64,000 bases of DNA from Granulicella sp. L60 (GCF_009765825.1 NZ_LMUR01000022.1:590320-654319); one strand, 5' to 3'. Positions 32,491-40,171 are shown, numbered from the stretch's first letter. Numbers and translations are program-made. The notes: generated from the sequence alone by a model not told the origin.

Positions 32491-32507
32491 TGACAGAAAG
32501 GTGCGGC

Positions 32508-34028
32508 ATGAAGGTTGGTGTGATCGGAAGTGGACTGGCCGGGTTGGCTGCAGCTTGTACGCTGGCCGCGCGCGGACATAGGGTGGAGGTGTTCGAGAAG
32601 AACTCTTGGCTGGGTGGGAAGGCTGCACAGTTGCGGACGAAAGGTTTCCGGTTCGATATGGGCCCGACGATCCTGATTCAGCCTTCCGTGTTGCGAAAGA
32701 TCTTCGAAGAGGCTGATCGACGCATGGAAGACTATGTTCCGATGATACGACTCGATCCACAGTGGAGGTGTTTCTTCGAGGATGGAACGCGATTGGATCT
32801 ACGCGATGATGCAGAGAAGATGGCGGCGCAGTTGGAGTCGATATGGCCTCGGATGGGCGCGGGCTATTTGAAGTTTCTAGAGACATCGGAGCAGTTGCAT
32901 TCCATCAGTGAACGGTTCTTCTTTTGGAGGTCGATTGGATCGATGAAGGACACGATGAATGTGGCTGGGGCGTTCGACATCAAGGTCCTAAAAGATGTAA
33001 TGCGGATGCGGCTGGGCAAGACGGTGGCGGGGACGATTCGTGAGTACATCCCTGATGCAAATGTGGCGCAGATGCTGGACCATTTTGTGCAGTATGTGGG
33101 GAGTTCGCCTGATGCATCACCGGCGATTCTTTGTGCGATCGGACACATGCAGATGGAAGAGGGGATCTGGTATCCGCTGGGAGGAACGCGCACAGTGCCG
33201 GAGGGTCTGGTGAAGCTGGCTGTAGAACTGGGCGTGGTATTCCATACTGAGACGGATGTGTCTCAGATTCTGACCGACGCTCCCCGACATGGTGGACGGA
33301 CCGGCGGTAGTGTTACAGGTCTGCTGACAACGCGTGGTGAGACGCATCGCTTCGATGCGGTGGTATCGAACGAAGATGCGGTGAGGACTCATCGGGAGCT
33401 GCTGGGCGGAGATGCGGCGCGGGAGTTTGAACATAAACGTAGTTATGAGCCTGCGTGCTCAGGCGTTGTGCTTTATCTGGGTCTGAACAGGCGCTATGAG
33501 CATCTGGCGCATCATGACTTCGTGTTCTCGCGTGATCCGCAGGAGGAGTTTCACTCGATCTATGAACGGGGTGAGCCCGCGCCGGATCCGACGTGCTATC
33601 TGGCAGCTACTGCAGCCACAGATCCGACGAGCGCTCCAGAGGGTGGCGAGTCGCTATATGTGTTGGTACATACTCCCTATCTGCGTGAACATCATGACTG
33701 GAAGAAGATGTTACCCGAGTATCGACAGGTGATTCTGGATAAGTTGAAGCGAACGGCTGGACTTGAAGATATTGAAGAGCGCATTGTGTTTGAAGATGCA
33801 CTGACGCCGCAGGATATTCATGAACGTTATCGGGTTTTGAATGGAGCGATCTATGGAATATCGAGCCATGGTGTGTTCCATGGTGCATTCAAGCCGGCGA
33901 ATCGCAGCAGGGAACTGGCTGGAATGTACCTTGCAGGTGGAGCGGCACATCCAGGGCCCGGAATGCCGATGGTAATTATGTCGGGATGGATTGCGGCAGA
34001 TGCTTTGGATCACGATGCGCAGGGTTGA
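32508..34028 (+). CDS. CrtI/CrtP-family carotenoid oxidoreductase (second)
   Basis: This second CrtI-superfamily flavoprotein has about 506 residues. The N-terminal VIGSGLAG motif is at 5-12, Glu30 ends the second strand, and KGFRFDMGPTILIQPSVL and the C-terminal YLAGGAAHPGPGMPMV motif are all present. It is clearly divergent from the first copy. In staphyloxanthin-type clusters the second homologue (CrtP) oxidises the terminal methyl group of the desaturated backbone to an aldehyde. That is the best guess here because the aldehyde dehydrogenase lies next to it. The frame opens at 32490, overlapping the preceding stop (TAATG); ATG 32508 has AAAGG eight bases upstream and is preferred. Confidence 0.82.
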   Translation: MKVGVIGSGLAGLAAACTLAARGHRVEVFEKNSWLGGKAAQLRTKGFRFDMGPTILIQPSVLRKIFEEADRRMEDYVPMIRLDPQWRCFFEDGTRLDLRDDAEKMAAQLESIWPRMGAGYLKFLETSEQLHSISERFFFWRSIGSMKDTMNVAGAFDIKVLKDVMRMRLGKTVAGTIREYIPDANVAQMLDHFVQYVGSSPDASPAILCAIGHMQMEEGIWYPLGGTRTVPEGLVKLAVELGVVFHTETDVSQILTDAPRHGGRTGGSVTGLLTTRGETHRFDAVVSNEDAVRTHRELLGGDAAREFEHKRSYEPACSGVVLYLGLNRRYEHLAHHDFVFSRDPQEEFHSIYERGEPAPDPTCYLAATAATDPTSAPEGGESLYVLVHTPYLREHHDWKKMLPEYRQVILDKLKRTAGLEDIEERIVFEDALTPQDIHERYRVLNGAIYGISSHGVFHGAFKPANRSRELAGMYLAGGAAHPGPGMPMVIMSGWIAADALDHDAQG

Positions 34029-34050
34029 TTCGTTCTGGATGAGGAATTCT

Positions 34051-34899
34051 ATGCGCGTTCCAGTTATTTCGACGATAACTCTCCGATTTTTTCGAAGGAT
34101 AGTGCGGGGCTGTCTTCGGCGGCACTTTCATGGAGTGCGGGCGAGCGGGGCAGAGAGGTTTGCTGAGCTGGGCGTACCAAATACTGGCCCCGTGATTGTC
34201 TATGCAAATCACGGTTCGTGGTGGGACCCTATGGTGTCTATCTATCTTGCCGAAAGACTGATGACGAGACGCCAGCACTATGCACCTATGGATGCAGCGG
34301 CATTAGAGCGATATGGGATCTTGAAACGTGTGGGGATGTTTGGTGTCAAGATGAACTCCACATTGGGAGCTATGGAGTTCTTGAAGACCAGCGAGGCAAT
34401 TCTCGGGGTAGGTGGTGTGCTTTGGATTACTCCCCAGGGACGTTTTGTCGATACGAGATCGAGGCCGCTAGAGTTCAAGCACGGTCTAGCCACCTTGGCG
34501 ACAAGAGTAGCGAATAGCACCGGGCGGTGCACGATGATTCCTTTGGCAATTGAATATACCTTCTGGGATGAGCGGCTGCCAGAGTGTCTGCTTTTGTTTG
34601 GGAAGCCGGTGAAGGTGGAGGCGGGACAGAGTGCAGATATGGTGCACCGACGTACGTTGGAGTCGCTGGAACTTGCGATGGATGAGCTAGCTGCGATGGG
34701 GATGGGACGCGATGCGAGCCGGTTCGACACCCTAACTCAAGCGAGGGTAGGTACTGGCGGATGTTATGGATGGTGGGAAAAGCTCAGAGGGCTTTCTGCG
34801 CGACGTGCCTATCATGCGGAAGATGTAGTAAGCATCGATCGTAAAGTAAATCGCAAAGAGAATCTTGATACGCACAAGGTGCGGCGCGAGAATGTTTGA
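34051..34899 (+). CDS. PlsC-like acyltransferase (CrtO-like role)
   Basis: The protein of about 282 residues is of the lysophosphatidic-acid acyltransferase (PlsC) type. The catalytic motif HX4D is NHGSWWDP (His54, Asp59), and a second block TPQGRFVDTRSRPLEFKHG resembles the substrate-binding motif. An N-terminal hydrophobic/basic segment may sit on the membrane. The ATG at 34051 has AGGAA seven bases upstream; earlier in-frame ATGs overlap the desaturase end. In C30 carotenoid clusters an acyltransferase attaches a fatty acid to the sugar, and the operon context points to that job. Confidence 0.75.
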   Translation: MRVPVISTITLRFFRRIVRGCLRRHFHGVRASGAERFAELGVPNTGPVIVYANHGSWWDPMVSIYLAERLMTRRQHYAPMDAAALERYGILKRVGMFGVKMNSTLGAMEFLKTSEAILGVGGVLWITPQGRFVDTRSRPLEFKHGLATLATRVANSTGRCTMIPLAIEYTFWDERLPECLLLFGKPVKVEAGQSADMVHRRTLESLELAMDELAAMGMGRDASRFDTLTQARVGTGGCYGWWEKLRGLSARRAYHAEDVVSIDRKVNRKENLDTHKVRRENV

Positions 34900-36025
34900 A
34901 GCGTTTGTTATCGCGACCATGTTGTGTTCGCTTGCGCCAGCGGTCTTGTTCTGCGTGAATTGGCGTCGATATCTGCCTCCGCCCAAGGCTGTGGGAGACC
35001 CGGTGCCTTCCGTTTCAGTTCTCATCCCGGCTCGGAATGAAGAGTCTGGGATCCAAGCAGCTGTGGAGAGTGCGCTTAGAAGCAAGGGTGTGGTATTCGA
35101 GGTGATCGTGATGGACGACGGCTCGACAGATCGAACGGCTGAGCTTGTCCAGCAGATGGCGGAGGCGGACAGAAGGATTAAATTGCGGCATGCCCCTGCG
35201 TTGCCGGCGAAGTGGAATGGGAAGCAGCATGCATGTTGGATGCTTGCTGGTGTGGCGCAGTACGACTTGCTCTGTTTTGTCGATGCAGATGTGAGACTGG
35301 AGTCCGAGTGTCTGGCGAGGATGGCGGCGATGCTGCAGCATGGCGGGCAGGGGTTGGTGAGCGGGTTTCCCCGGCAAGAGACGAAGACGTGGCTAGAATG
35401 GCTCATGCTGCCACTTATCCACTTCGTCTTGCTTGGCTTTTTGCCGGTTGAAAGAATGAGGCGTACGACTGACCCATCGTTCGCAGCGGGCTGTGGTCAA
35501 TTTATGCTCGTGCGACGCGAAGATTATTTTGCGTGTGGGGGGCATCGTGAGATCAGTGCGACGATGCACGACGGACTTCTATTGCCTAAGCTATTCCGCC
35601 GACATGGATTTCGGACAGATCTTGCCGACTTGACCTCATTAGCAACCTGCAGGATGTATCAGAGTGCGGGGCAGGTGTGGCAGGGACTGGCGAAGAATGC
35701 GACAGAGGGCATGGCAGATCCAGCGCGGATTGTGCCTATCAGCCTACTGCTGCTGATGGGCCAGGTGCTGCCGTTCGTGCTGGCTGGATGGCTATGTCTA
35801 GAGAGTAAAGCTTCAGCTGCGACCGTCGTATATGTTCTGATTGCGATTGCCGGAGCTTGGCTACCTCGAACTCTGGCAAGCTGGAGGTTCAAGCAGGATT
35901 GGCGAAGTGCGCTGCTGCACCCATTGGGAATTTTGATGATGCTGGCAATGCAGTGGTATGCGCTGGGTCGAAAACTCATGGGCAGCGCTGTGAGTTGGCG
36001 GGAGCGTTCCTACCTGGAGGATTAA
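34892..36025 (+). CDS. Family 2 glycosyltransferase (CrtQ-like role)
   Basis: The 377-residue membrane glycosyltransferase is of the GT-A type. An N-terminal hydrophobic helix is followed by SVLIPARNEE at about 42-51, the nucleotide-sugar motif DDGSTD at 75-80 and the metal-binding DAD at 131-133. Two or three C-terminal membrane helices (about 285-365) precede the tail VSWRERSYLED. The start overlaps the acyltransferase gene by 8 bp, so translation is coupled. CrtQ of the staphyloxanthin pathway esterifies the carotenoic acid with glucose; the operon suggests this activity. A homologue with the same architecture lies at 38170-39249, outside the island. Confidence 0.82.
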   Translation: MFEAFVIATMLCSLAPAVLFCVNWRRYLPPPKAVGDPVPSVSVLIPARNEESGIQAAVESALRSKGVVFEVIVMDDGSTDRTAELVQQMAEADRRIKLRHAPALPAKWNGKQHACWMLAGVAQYDLLCFVDADVRLESECLARMAAMLQHGGQGLVSGFPRQETKTWLEWLMLPLIHFVLLGFLPVERMRRTTDPSFAAGCGQFMLVRREDYFACGGHREISATMHDGLLLPKLFRRHGFRTDLADLTSLATCRMYQSAGQVWQGLAKNATEGMADPARIVPISLLLLMGQVLPFVLAGWLCLESKASAATVVYVLIAIAGAWLPRTLASWRFKQDWRSALLHPLGILMMLAMQWYALGRKLMGSAVSWRERSYLED

Positions 36026-36123
36026 TCGATGGCTGATCTGCGCCAGCTCTGACAATCAGGTGCAGTCGCCGTGAACATCCCTCTAGTAGATTGCTCGCCG
36101 TCTGGGACCAGGTTAGCGTGGTC

Positions 36124-36279
36124 TCACTGATACAGTTCCAGCATGCATCTGCCTTCGCAGAACCATTGATTGTCGTGGGTCAGATCACGGTAGATCCCCA
36201 GAATAGCTATCCCCTGCAACGGCTTATTCATCAACAGCATCGCCTCGGGTTTATATTCTCCCTTGCCCCTTAGCGTCAT
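36124..36279 (-). CDS. Hypothetical 51-residue protein at the right island end
   Basis: This short minus-strand frame (ATG at 36277-36279, TGA at 36124-36126) reads like protein: basic N-terminus, then MLLMNKPLQGIAILGIYRD and NQWFCEGRCMLELYQ, with two Cys four residues apart. No SD is clear and no family is recognised. It could be a real small gene or the remains of a larger one at the island edge. The plus-strand frame across the same bases looks less protein-like. Confidence 0.3.
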   Translation of the reverse strand: MTLRGKGEYKPEAMLLMNKPLQGIAILGIYRDLTHDNQWFCEGRCMLELYQ

Positions 36280-36286
36280 GGCTGGC

Positions 36287-36481
36287 ATGAATAAAAAGCT
36301 CATTGCTAGAGAGTGGCTATTTTTGATGGGCGGAGTGGTCGCGGGCCTGCTGCTGCTGAATCTTACTCAGAATTCGATAAAAGACGATGGCGATGCTTGG
36401 GAAGCTTCTATTACTCCATATGTTTTATTCCAAATTGTCCGGTCGATAGGATGGGCCGTAAATACGATCAGAGCAAAATAG
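36287..36481 (+). CDS. Small membrane protein at the right island end (hypothetical)
   Basis: This 64-residue frame has a basic start (MNKKLIAREW), one clear membrane helix (LFLMGGVVAGLLLLNLT), a polar linker and a second hydrophobic segment (YVLFQIVRSIGWAV). ATG 36278 is an alternative start. The stop lies 43 bp before the right attachment repeat. No family is recognised. A+T-rich codon use fits the island, not the host flank. Confidence 0.4.
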   Translation: MNKKLIAREWLFLMGGVVAGLLLLNLTQNSIKDDGDAWEASITPYVLFQIVRSIGWAVNTIRAK

Positions 36482-36524
36482 CTATGGTGTTTCAAGTATG
36501 TTTATGCCTCTGCAAGCTCTTGAT

Positions 36525-36576
36525 AAGATTGGTGCGCCCGGAAGGATTCGAACCTCCGACCCTTTGGTTCGAAGCC
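36525..36576. repeat. Attachment-site repeat, right (inside tRNA-Arg)
   Basis: This is the intact-side copy of the 52-bp direct repeat. It covers six bases beyond the CCA end and the tRNA from the CCA to the anticodon arm (36525-36576). It is identical to 28704-28755. Confidence 0.85.
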
Positions 36577-36606
36577 AAATGCTCTATCCAGCTGAGCTAC
36601 GGGCGC
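36530..36606 (-). tRNA. tRNA-Arg (anticodon TCG)
   Basis: The minus strand reads GCGCCCG for the acceptor 5' strand, a GCTC-AGCTGGATA-GAGC D arm, and an anticodon arm TTTGG-CTTCGAA-CCAAA with anticodon TCG. The T arm GGAGG-TTCGAAT-CCTTC follows, then CGGGCGC, discriminator A and an encoded CCA. All stems pair. TCG reads the Arg codon CGA. Its 3' half is duplicated at 28704-28755, marking it as the integration site of the island on its 3' side. Confidence 0.95.
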
Positions 36607-36662
36607 GGGATGACGTGAAGATGTCGCTTGCTAAAAATAGCGAATCCTTTGCGTTTCTGCAA

Positions 36663-36935
36663 CTAGGCGGATGCCGCGGCTGGTGGTGGAGGTGGAGGAG
36701 GCGCGGGTGCGGAGAGGGGCACAGTCTCGACGATGTCGAGGCCGGCGCGGCGCAGGAGCTGGTGGATGACCGGCTCTGTGAGGCGGCTGGCGTCGAACTC
36801 AACGCGGACGGTCTTCTTGGCCTCGTTGAACTCTATGAGGCGTACGCCGTAGACCTCGCGCACCCTGGCCATGGCGAGGGTCGCTGACTCGGTGGGAGGG
36901 ACGCCGTAGCGGTAGAGAACGTCTAGCTGGGTCAT
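36663..36935 (-). CDS. Heavy-metal-associated-like small protein without CxxC
   Basis: The 90-residue protein has a beta-alpha-beta pattern resembling an HMA (heavy-metal-associated) domain: MARVREVYGVRLIEFNEAKKTVRVEFD, then LTEPVIHQLLRRAGLDIVE. The metal-binding CxxC of true HMA domains is absent. The last 15 residues are a Pro/Ala tail. Such degenerate HMA domains may bind other ligands or proteins. It is host-type sequence just 5' of the tRNA, on the same strand. Confidence 0.5.
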   Translation of the reverse strand: MTQLDVLYRYGVPPTESATLAMARVREVYGVRLIEFNEAKKTVRVEFDASRLTEPVIHQLLRRAGLDIVETVPLSAPAPPPPPPPAAASA

Positions 36936-36996
36936 GGGTTGATGATATCAGCGGTGCGGGTGCAGGGGTAGGCGATGGTTTCCTTAGAATGGGGGG

Positions 36997-37650
36997 ATGG
37001 GATTATCAGAGTCGTCGGAAAGAATAGGGGCATTGCGTTTGCCGGAGGTGTCGGCGCTGGCTTTGGCGGAGGGGACTTTCTCGGCGCTGATCTTTGACTG
37101 TGACGGGACGCTGGTGGATACGGCGCCGGCGCATCTGCGGGCGTTGCAGGTGGGGTTGGCGGCGCTTGAGCTGACGATGACGCCGGAGTGGTATTACCCG
37201 CGGGGCGGACTGACTCCGGATGCAATGTGGGGTGAGTATGAGGCACATGTGGGGGTGGCTCGCCTTCCGCGGGAGAGCTTGAACCAGCGGTATACAGCGG
37301 CGTTTCAGGAGGGGTTGGATCGGCTGGAGGAGGTGACGGTGATCGCAGAGGTTGCGCGTGCGTGGCATGGCAGGGTCCCGATGGCGGTGGCGTCGAATGG
37401 GCGGCGGTTGAACGTGGAGGCGAGTCTGAGAGCGACGAAGCTGCTTGGCTTGTTCGACTGGGTGGTGGCTGCGGAGGATGTGAGGCACGGGAAGCCGGAG
37501 CCGGATGTGTTTCTGGAGGCGGCGCGGCGGATGAAGGTCGAGCCGGAGGGATGCATCGTGTTTGAGGACTCGAATGAGGGGCTGGAGGCTGCGCGGCGGG
37601 CAGGGATGCGGGCGATCGATATTCGCGAGTTCTTTCGGCCGGAGCGGTAG
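36997..37650 (+). CDS. HAD superfamily phosphatase/phosphomutase (beta-PGM-like)
   Basis: The 217-residue HAD subfamily IA hydrolase has motif I FDCDGTLVDT at about 33-42 with the nucleophilic Asp. Motif II is AVASNGRR, motif III is the Lys in HGKPEPDVFLEA, and motif IV is the acidic pair in VFEDSNEGLEAA. The cap helices after motif I match the beta-phosphoglucomutase/phosphatase type. The substrate cannot be told from sequence. The ATG follows GGGGGG closely. It is convergent with the tlpA-like gene (6-bp gap). Confidence 0.85.
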   Translation: MGLSESSERIGALRLPEVSALALAEGTFSALIFDCDGTLVDTAPAHLRALQVGLAALELTMTPEWYYPRGGLTPDAMWGEYEAHVGVARLPRESLNQRYTAAFQEGLDRLEEVTVIAEVARAWHGRVPMAVASNGRRLNVEASLRATKLLGLFDWVVAAEDVRHGKPEPDVFLEAARRMKVEPEGCIVFEDSNEGLEAARRAGMRAIDIREFFRPER

Positions 37651-37656
37651 GGCGGG

Positions 37657-38139
37657 CTACATTCTGGCGAGGTAGTTGGCGATCTCGGGGCTGGTCCAGT
37701 CCTGGGCGTTGACGAACTTGCGGCGGAGGACGCCCTGGCGGTCGATGATGTAGGTCTCGGGGATCTGGACGGTGCCGTAGAGGGAGTCGACCTTGTGGTT
37801 CTGGTCGCGGACGGTGAGGAGATCGACGTGGTGCTCGATGAGGAAGCGATGGTAAACGTCGGGGTCCTCGTCCCAGGAGACGGCGATGATGGCGAGGTTG
37901 GGCTGCTGGCGCTGGAGGGCGAGGAGGCTGGGGAGCTCTTCGATGCAGGGTGCGCACCAGGTGGCCCAGAGGTTGAGGACGACGACGCGGCCACGGAGCT
38001 TGCTAAGGTCGACGGTCTGGGTGCCGTCGCTGAGGACGAACTGGGGGGCGGGCTTGTCGATGTTGCCGGGATGGCTTCCTCGGTCGCAGCCGGTGATCAG
38101 CAGTAATCCCACGAACAGAGTTACACAGACTTTACGCAC
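37657..38139 (-). CDS. TlpA/ResA-like thioredoxin-fold lipoprotein
   Basis: This membrane-anchored periplasmic thiol-disulfide protein has the thioredoxin motif WATWCAPCIEE. The lipobox LLITGC follows a hydrophobic signal peptide. The family reduces or oxidises periplasmic cysteines, for example in cytochrome c maturation. The later motifs GTVQIPETYIID (cis-Pro) and DRQG fit TlpA/ResA. The frame opens at GTG 38151, but an AGGAA touches that codon. GTG 38139 has GGAG six bases upstream and keeps the full signal peptide, so it is chosen. No cytochrome gene is adjacent. Confidence 0.8.
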   Translation of the reverse strand: MRKVCVTLFVGLLLITGCDRGSHPGNIDKPAPQFVLSDGTQTVDLSKLRGRVVVLNLWATWCAPCIEELPSLLALQRQQPNLAIIAVSWDEDPDVYHRFLIEHHVDLLTVRDQNHKVDSLYGTVQIPETYIIDRQGVLRRKFVNAQDWTSPEIANYLARM

Positions 38140-38155
38140 AGTAGGCTCCACTTCC

Positions 38156-38161
38156 TATAAT
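38156..38161 (+). promoter_or_regulatory. TATAAT -10 element, possible leaderless mRNA
   Basis: A perfect TATAAT lies eight bases before the GTG start codon of the glycosyltransferase gene, with a weak TTTACG 19 bp upstream as -35. Transcription would begin at or next to the start codon, giving a leaderless message. This agrees with the lack of an SD. Confidence 0.4.
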
Positions 38162-38169
38162 ACGAAGTC

Positions 38170-39249
38170 GTGACCTTTGATGAGAACGCTAATTCGATAG
38201 AAGTGCCTGAGCTTGAACTTTCGGTCATTATTCCTGCACGCAACGAGGAGCGCTCGCTGGGTGCTTGCATGGCTTCGCTGCTGCGGCAGTCGGAGCCGGG
38301 CTTTGCGCTGGGACAGCAGTGGGAGGTGATCGTCGTCGATGACGATTCGACCGATAGGACGCGGGAGATCGCGGTTGAGGCTGCGGGTGGGCAGGATGGG
38401 GTGGTGGTGATGGATGCTCCGACGCTGGATGTGACGGCGAATGGAGGATTTACGGGCAAGAATAACGCCTGCTGGGCGGCGGCGCAGGTGGCTCGGGGGC
38501 GGCATTTGCTTTTTACCGATGCGGATACGGTGCATGAGACGAACGATATCTCGCGGTCGTTGCGGGAGGCGGAGAGGCATAAGGCGGTGCTGCTTTCTTA
38601 CTCGCCGAGGCAGATTGTGAAGGGTTTCTGGCAGCATGCGGTGATGCCGCTGGTGTTTTCGGAGCTGGCGTCGGTGTATCCGCCGAAGCAGGTGAATGAC
38701 CCTGTGAGCAGGCTGGCGGCGGCGAATGGGCAGTTCTTGATGGTGGAGCGGGATGCGTATTTTTCGGTGGGCGGGCATCGCGCGGTGGGGACAAATGTTC
38801 TGGAGGATGTGGCGCTGGCGCATGCTATTAAGCGCGGGCCGCGGGTAATTCGATTTCGGTACGCTCCGGAGGCGCTTTCGACGCAGATGTATCGGACGAC
38901 GCCGGAGATGATCGAGGGATGGACGAAGAATCTTGCGCTGCTGTTTCCGAAGCCGGTGATGCTGGCGCTGTGGCGGATTCTGGATGTGCTGCTGTTCTTT
39001 GGGCTGCCATTGATTGCGGGTGGGGTTTATTGGCTTTTGCCGTGGCAGAGGAGCGTCATCCTGCTGCTGTGGGTGCGAACGCTGTGGCGGTTCTATTCAC
39101 GCGTGGCGCGGTCGAACTTTCCGGCGTTCGATGTGGGGATTTCGATTCTCGGGGTTCCGCTGTTTGTTTATCTATTGATTCGCAGTGCTGTGCATCATCG
39201 CATCAAAAAGAGTGTGAGTTGGAAGGGACGAAGTTATAAGGTCAGTTAG
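38170..39249 (+). CDS. Family 2 glycosyltransferase, membrane-anchored
   Basis: The 359-residue GT-A glycosyltransferase has SVIIPARNEE at about 18-27, DDDSTD at 57-62, the FTDADT metal site at about 116-121, and two or three C-terminal membrane helices (about 270-340) ending in VSWKGRSYKVS. Layout and tail match the island glycosyltransferase (VSWRERSY). Hopanoid-associated (HpnB-like) and carotenoid (CrtQ-like) members share this form. GTG 38170 is used because the conserved first strand begins 17 residues later and no ATG lies between; GTG 38203 is an alternative. No SD is seen. The tlpA-like gene is divergent. Confidence 0.78.
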   Translation: MTFDENANSIEVPELELSVIIPARNEERSLGACMASLLRQSEPGFALGQQWEVIVVDDDSTDRTREIAVEAAGGQDGVVVMDAPTLDVTANGGFTGKNNACWAAAQVARGRHLLFTDADTVHETNDISRSLREAERHKAVLLSYSPRQIVKGFWQHAVMPLVFSELASVYPPKQVNDPVSRLAAANGQFLMVERDAYFSVGGHRAVGTNVLEDVALAHAIKRGPRVIRFRYAPEALSTQMYRTTPEMIEGWTKNLALLFPKPVMLALWRILDVLLFFGLPLIAGGVYWLLPWQRSVILLLWVRTLWRFYSRVARSNFPAFDVGISILGVPLFVYLLIRSAVHHRIKKSVSWKGRSYKVS

Positions 39250-39306
39250 AAGTCCACACGTTGCATCCACCTCGTTTTCTGTGCGTCTAACTAGATTGGG
39301 ATATAC

Positions 39307-39717
39307 ATGATTTTTCTTACACGCAAGGCCGAATTTTCTTCTGCGCACTTCTATTGGAACGATGCCTGGTCGCCGGAGGAGAACCTGCGGGTCTTCGGCA
39401 AGTGCTCGAATCGCAACGGCCACGGTCACAATTACACGCTGGAGGTGACGGTGGCGGGAACGGTGGATCCGGTGTCGGGGTTTGTGGTGGATCTGAAGGA
39501 GTTGAAAGAGATTCTGGAGCAGGAGGTGGTCAGCGTCTACGATCATCGGCACTTGAATCTTGAGGTGCCTGAGTTTGCGACGATGATTCCTACGACTGAG
39601 AATATCGCTACCGCGATCTGGCGGCGGCTGGATAACAAGATTCCTCATGCGAAGCTGCACCGGGTGAGGGTCTACGAGATGCCTGACCTGTTTGCGGACT
39701 ATTATGGTGAGCCATGA
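39307..39717 (+). CDS. 6-pyruvoyl-tetrahydropterin synthase family protein (first copy)
   Basis: The 136-residue protein has the PTPS/QueD T-fold. Zinc ligands are His14 (SSAHFYW) and His39 and His41 in GKCSNRNGHGHNY. Cys33 is the catalytic residue. The spacing Cys-x5-His-Gly-His is that of true PTPS enzymes; QueD has Cys-x3-His-Gly-His. The motif DPVSGFVVDLKELK and the catalytic YDHRHLN are present. It overlaps the second copy by 4 bp and lies in an operon with folE, which supplies dihydroneopterin triphosphate. A biopterin-like or other pterin product is likelier than queuosine, as no other que gene is near. Confidence 0.85.
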   Translation: MIFLTRKAEFSSAHFYWNDAWSPEENLRVFGKCSNRNGHGHNYTLEVTVAGTVDPVSGFVVDLKELKEILEQEVVSVYDHRHLNLEVPEFATMIPTTENIATAIWRRLDNKIPHAKLHRVRVYEMPDLFADYYGEP

Positions 39718-40157
39718 AGGTTTACCTTTCACGCAGGTACCACTTCAGCGCATCGCATCGTCTGCATACGGAGGCTTACGATGCGGCGACGAATGCAGCC
39801 GTGTTCGGCAAGTGTAATCATCCACACGGACACGGGCATAACTACACGGTTCAGGTTACGGTGAGTGGGCAGGTTGATCCGGTGACGGGAATGGTGTGCG
39901 ATCTTGGTGAGCTGGATGGCTTTGCACAAACAAATCTACTGGGCCGGTTTGATCATACGAATTTGAATACGCTGGATTGCTTTGAAGACATGGTCTCGAC
40001 GACGGAGAATCTGAGTATCGAGATCTTTCGGATCTTCCAGGGATTTACCGCTGCTCATCTGGAGCGGGTTCATGTTGAAGAGACGAGCAACAACTCGTTT
40101 GACTATGCCGGCGACGACTATGCCGGTGACGCTGTTCCTGCACCGGGGACGATCTAA
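39714..40157 (+). CDS. 6-pyruvoyl-tetrahydropterin synthase family protein (second copy)
   Basis: This 147-residue paralogue of the preceding gene keeps His15 (SASHRL), Cys34 and His40/His42 in [13 protein letters not shown]. The [13 protein letters not shown] strand and FDHTNLN are also conserved. A Gly/Ala/Asp-rich C-terminal tail of about 18 residues with a repeated YAGDDYAGD is additional. All catalytic residues are kept in both copies, so they may make different pterins or form a mixed hexamer. The start is within ATGA of the first copy's stop. Confidence 0.83.
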   Translation: MKVYLSRRYHFSASHRLHTEAYDAATNAAVFGKCNHPHGHGHNYTVQVTVSGQVDPVTGMVCDLGELDGFAQTNLLGRFDHTNLNTLDCFEDMVSTTENLSIEIFRIFQGFTAAHLERVHVEETSNNSFDYAGDDYAGDAVPAPGTI

Positions 40158-40171
40158 GAAAGGCACCTTCT

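Larger units (their letters stand above)
28704..36576. mobile_element. tRNA-Arg-integrated genomic island carrying a C30 carotenoid-type operon
   Basis: The segment is bounded by exact 52-bp direct repeats. The right one lies inside an intact tRNA-Arg, whose 3' end faces the segment; the left one is a truncated copy of the same 3' half. The interior, about 7.8 kb, has visibly lower G+C and different codon use from the genes on both sides. It carries one five-gene operon plus short unassigned frames at both ends. No integrase, transposase or phage gene is visible, so it is either an integrase-less remnant or was mobilised in trans. Confidence 0.78.

Noticed and set aside
36091-36273. Plus-strand 60-codon frame at the right island end
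   Set aside because: No start signal and little protein character; the minus-strand frame over the same bases looks more plausible.
28704-36576. Prophage or integrative conjugative element
   Set aside because: No integrase, structural, replication or conjugation gene could be recognised; only the attachment-type repeats support mobility.
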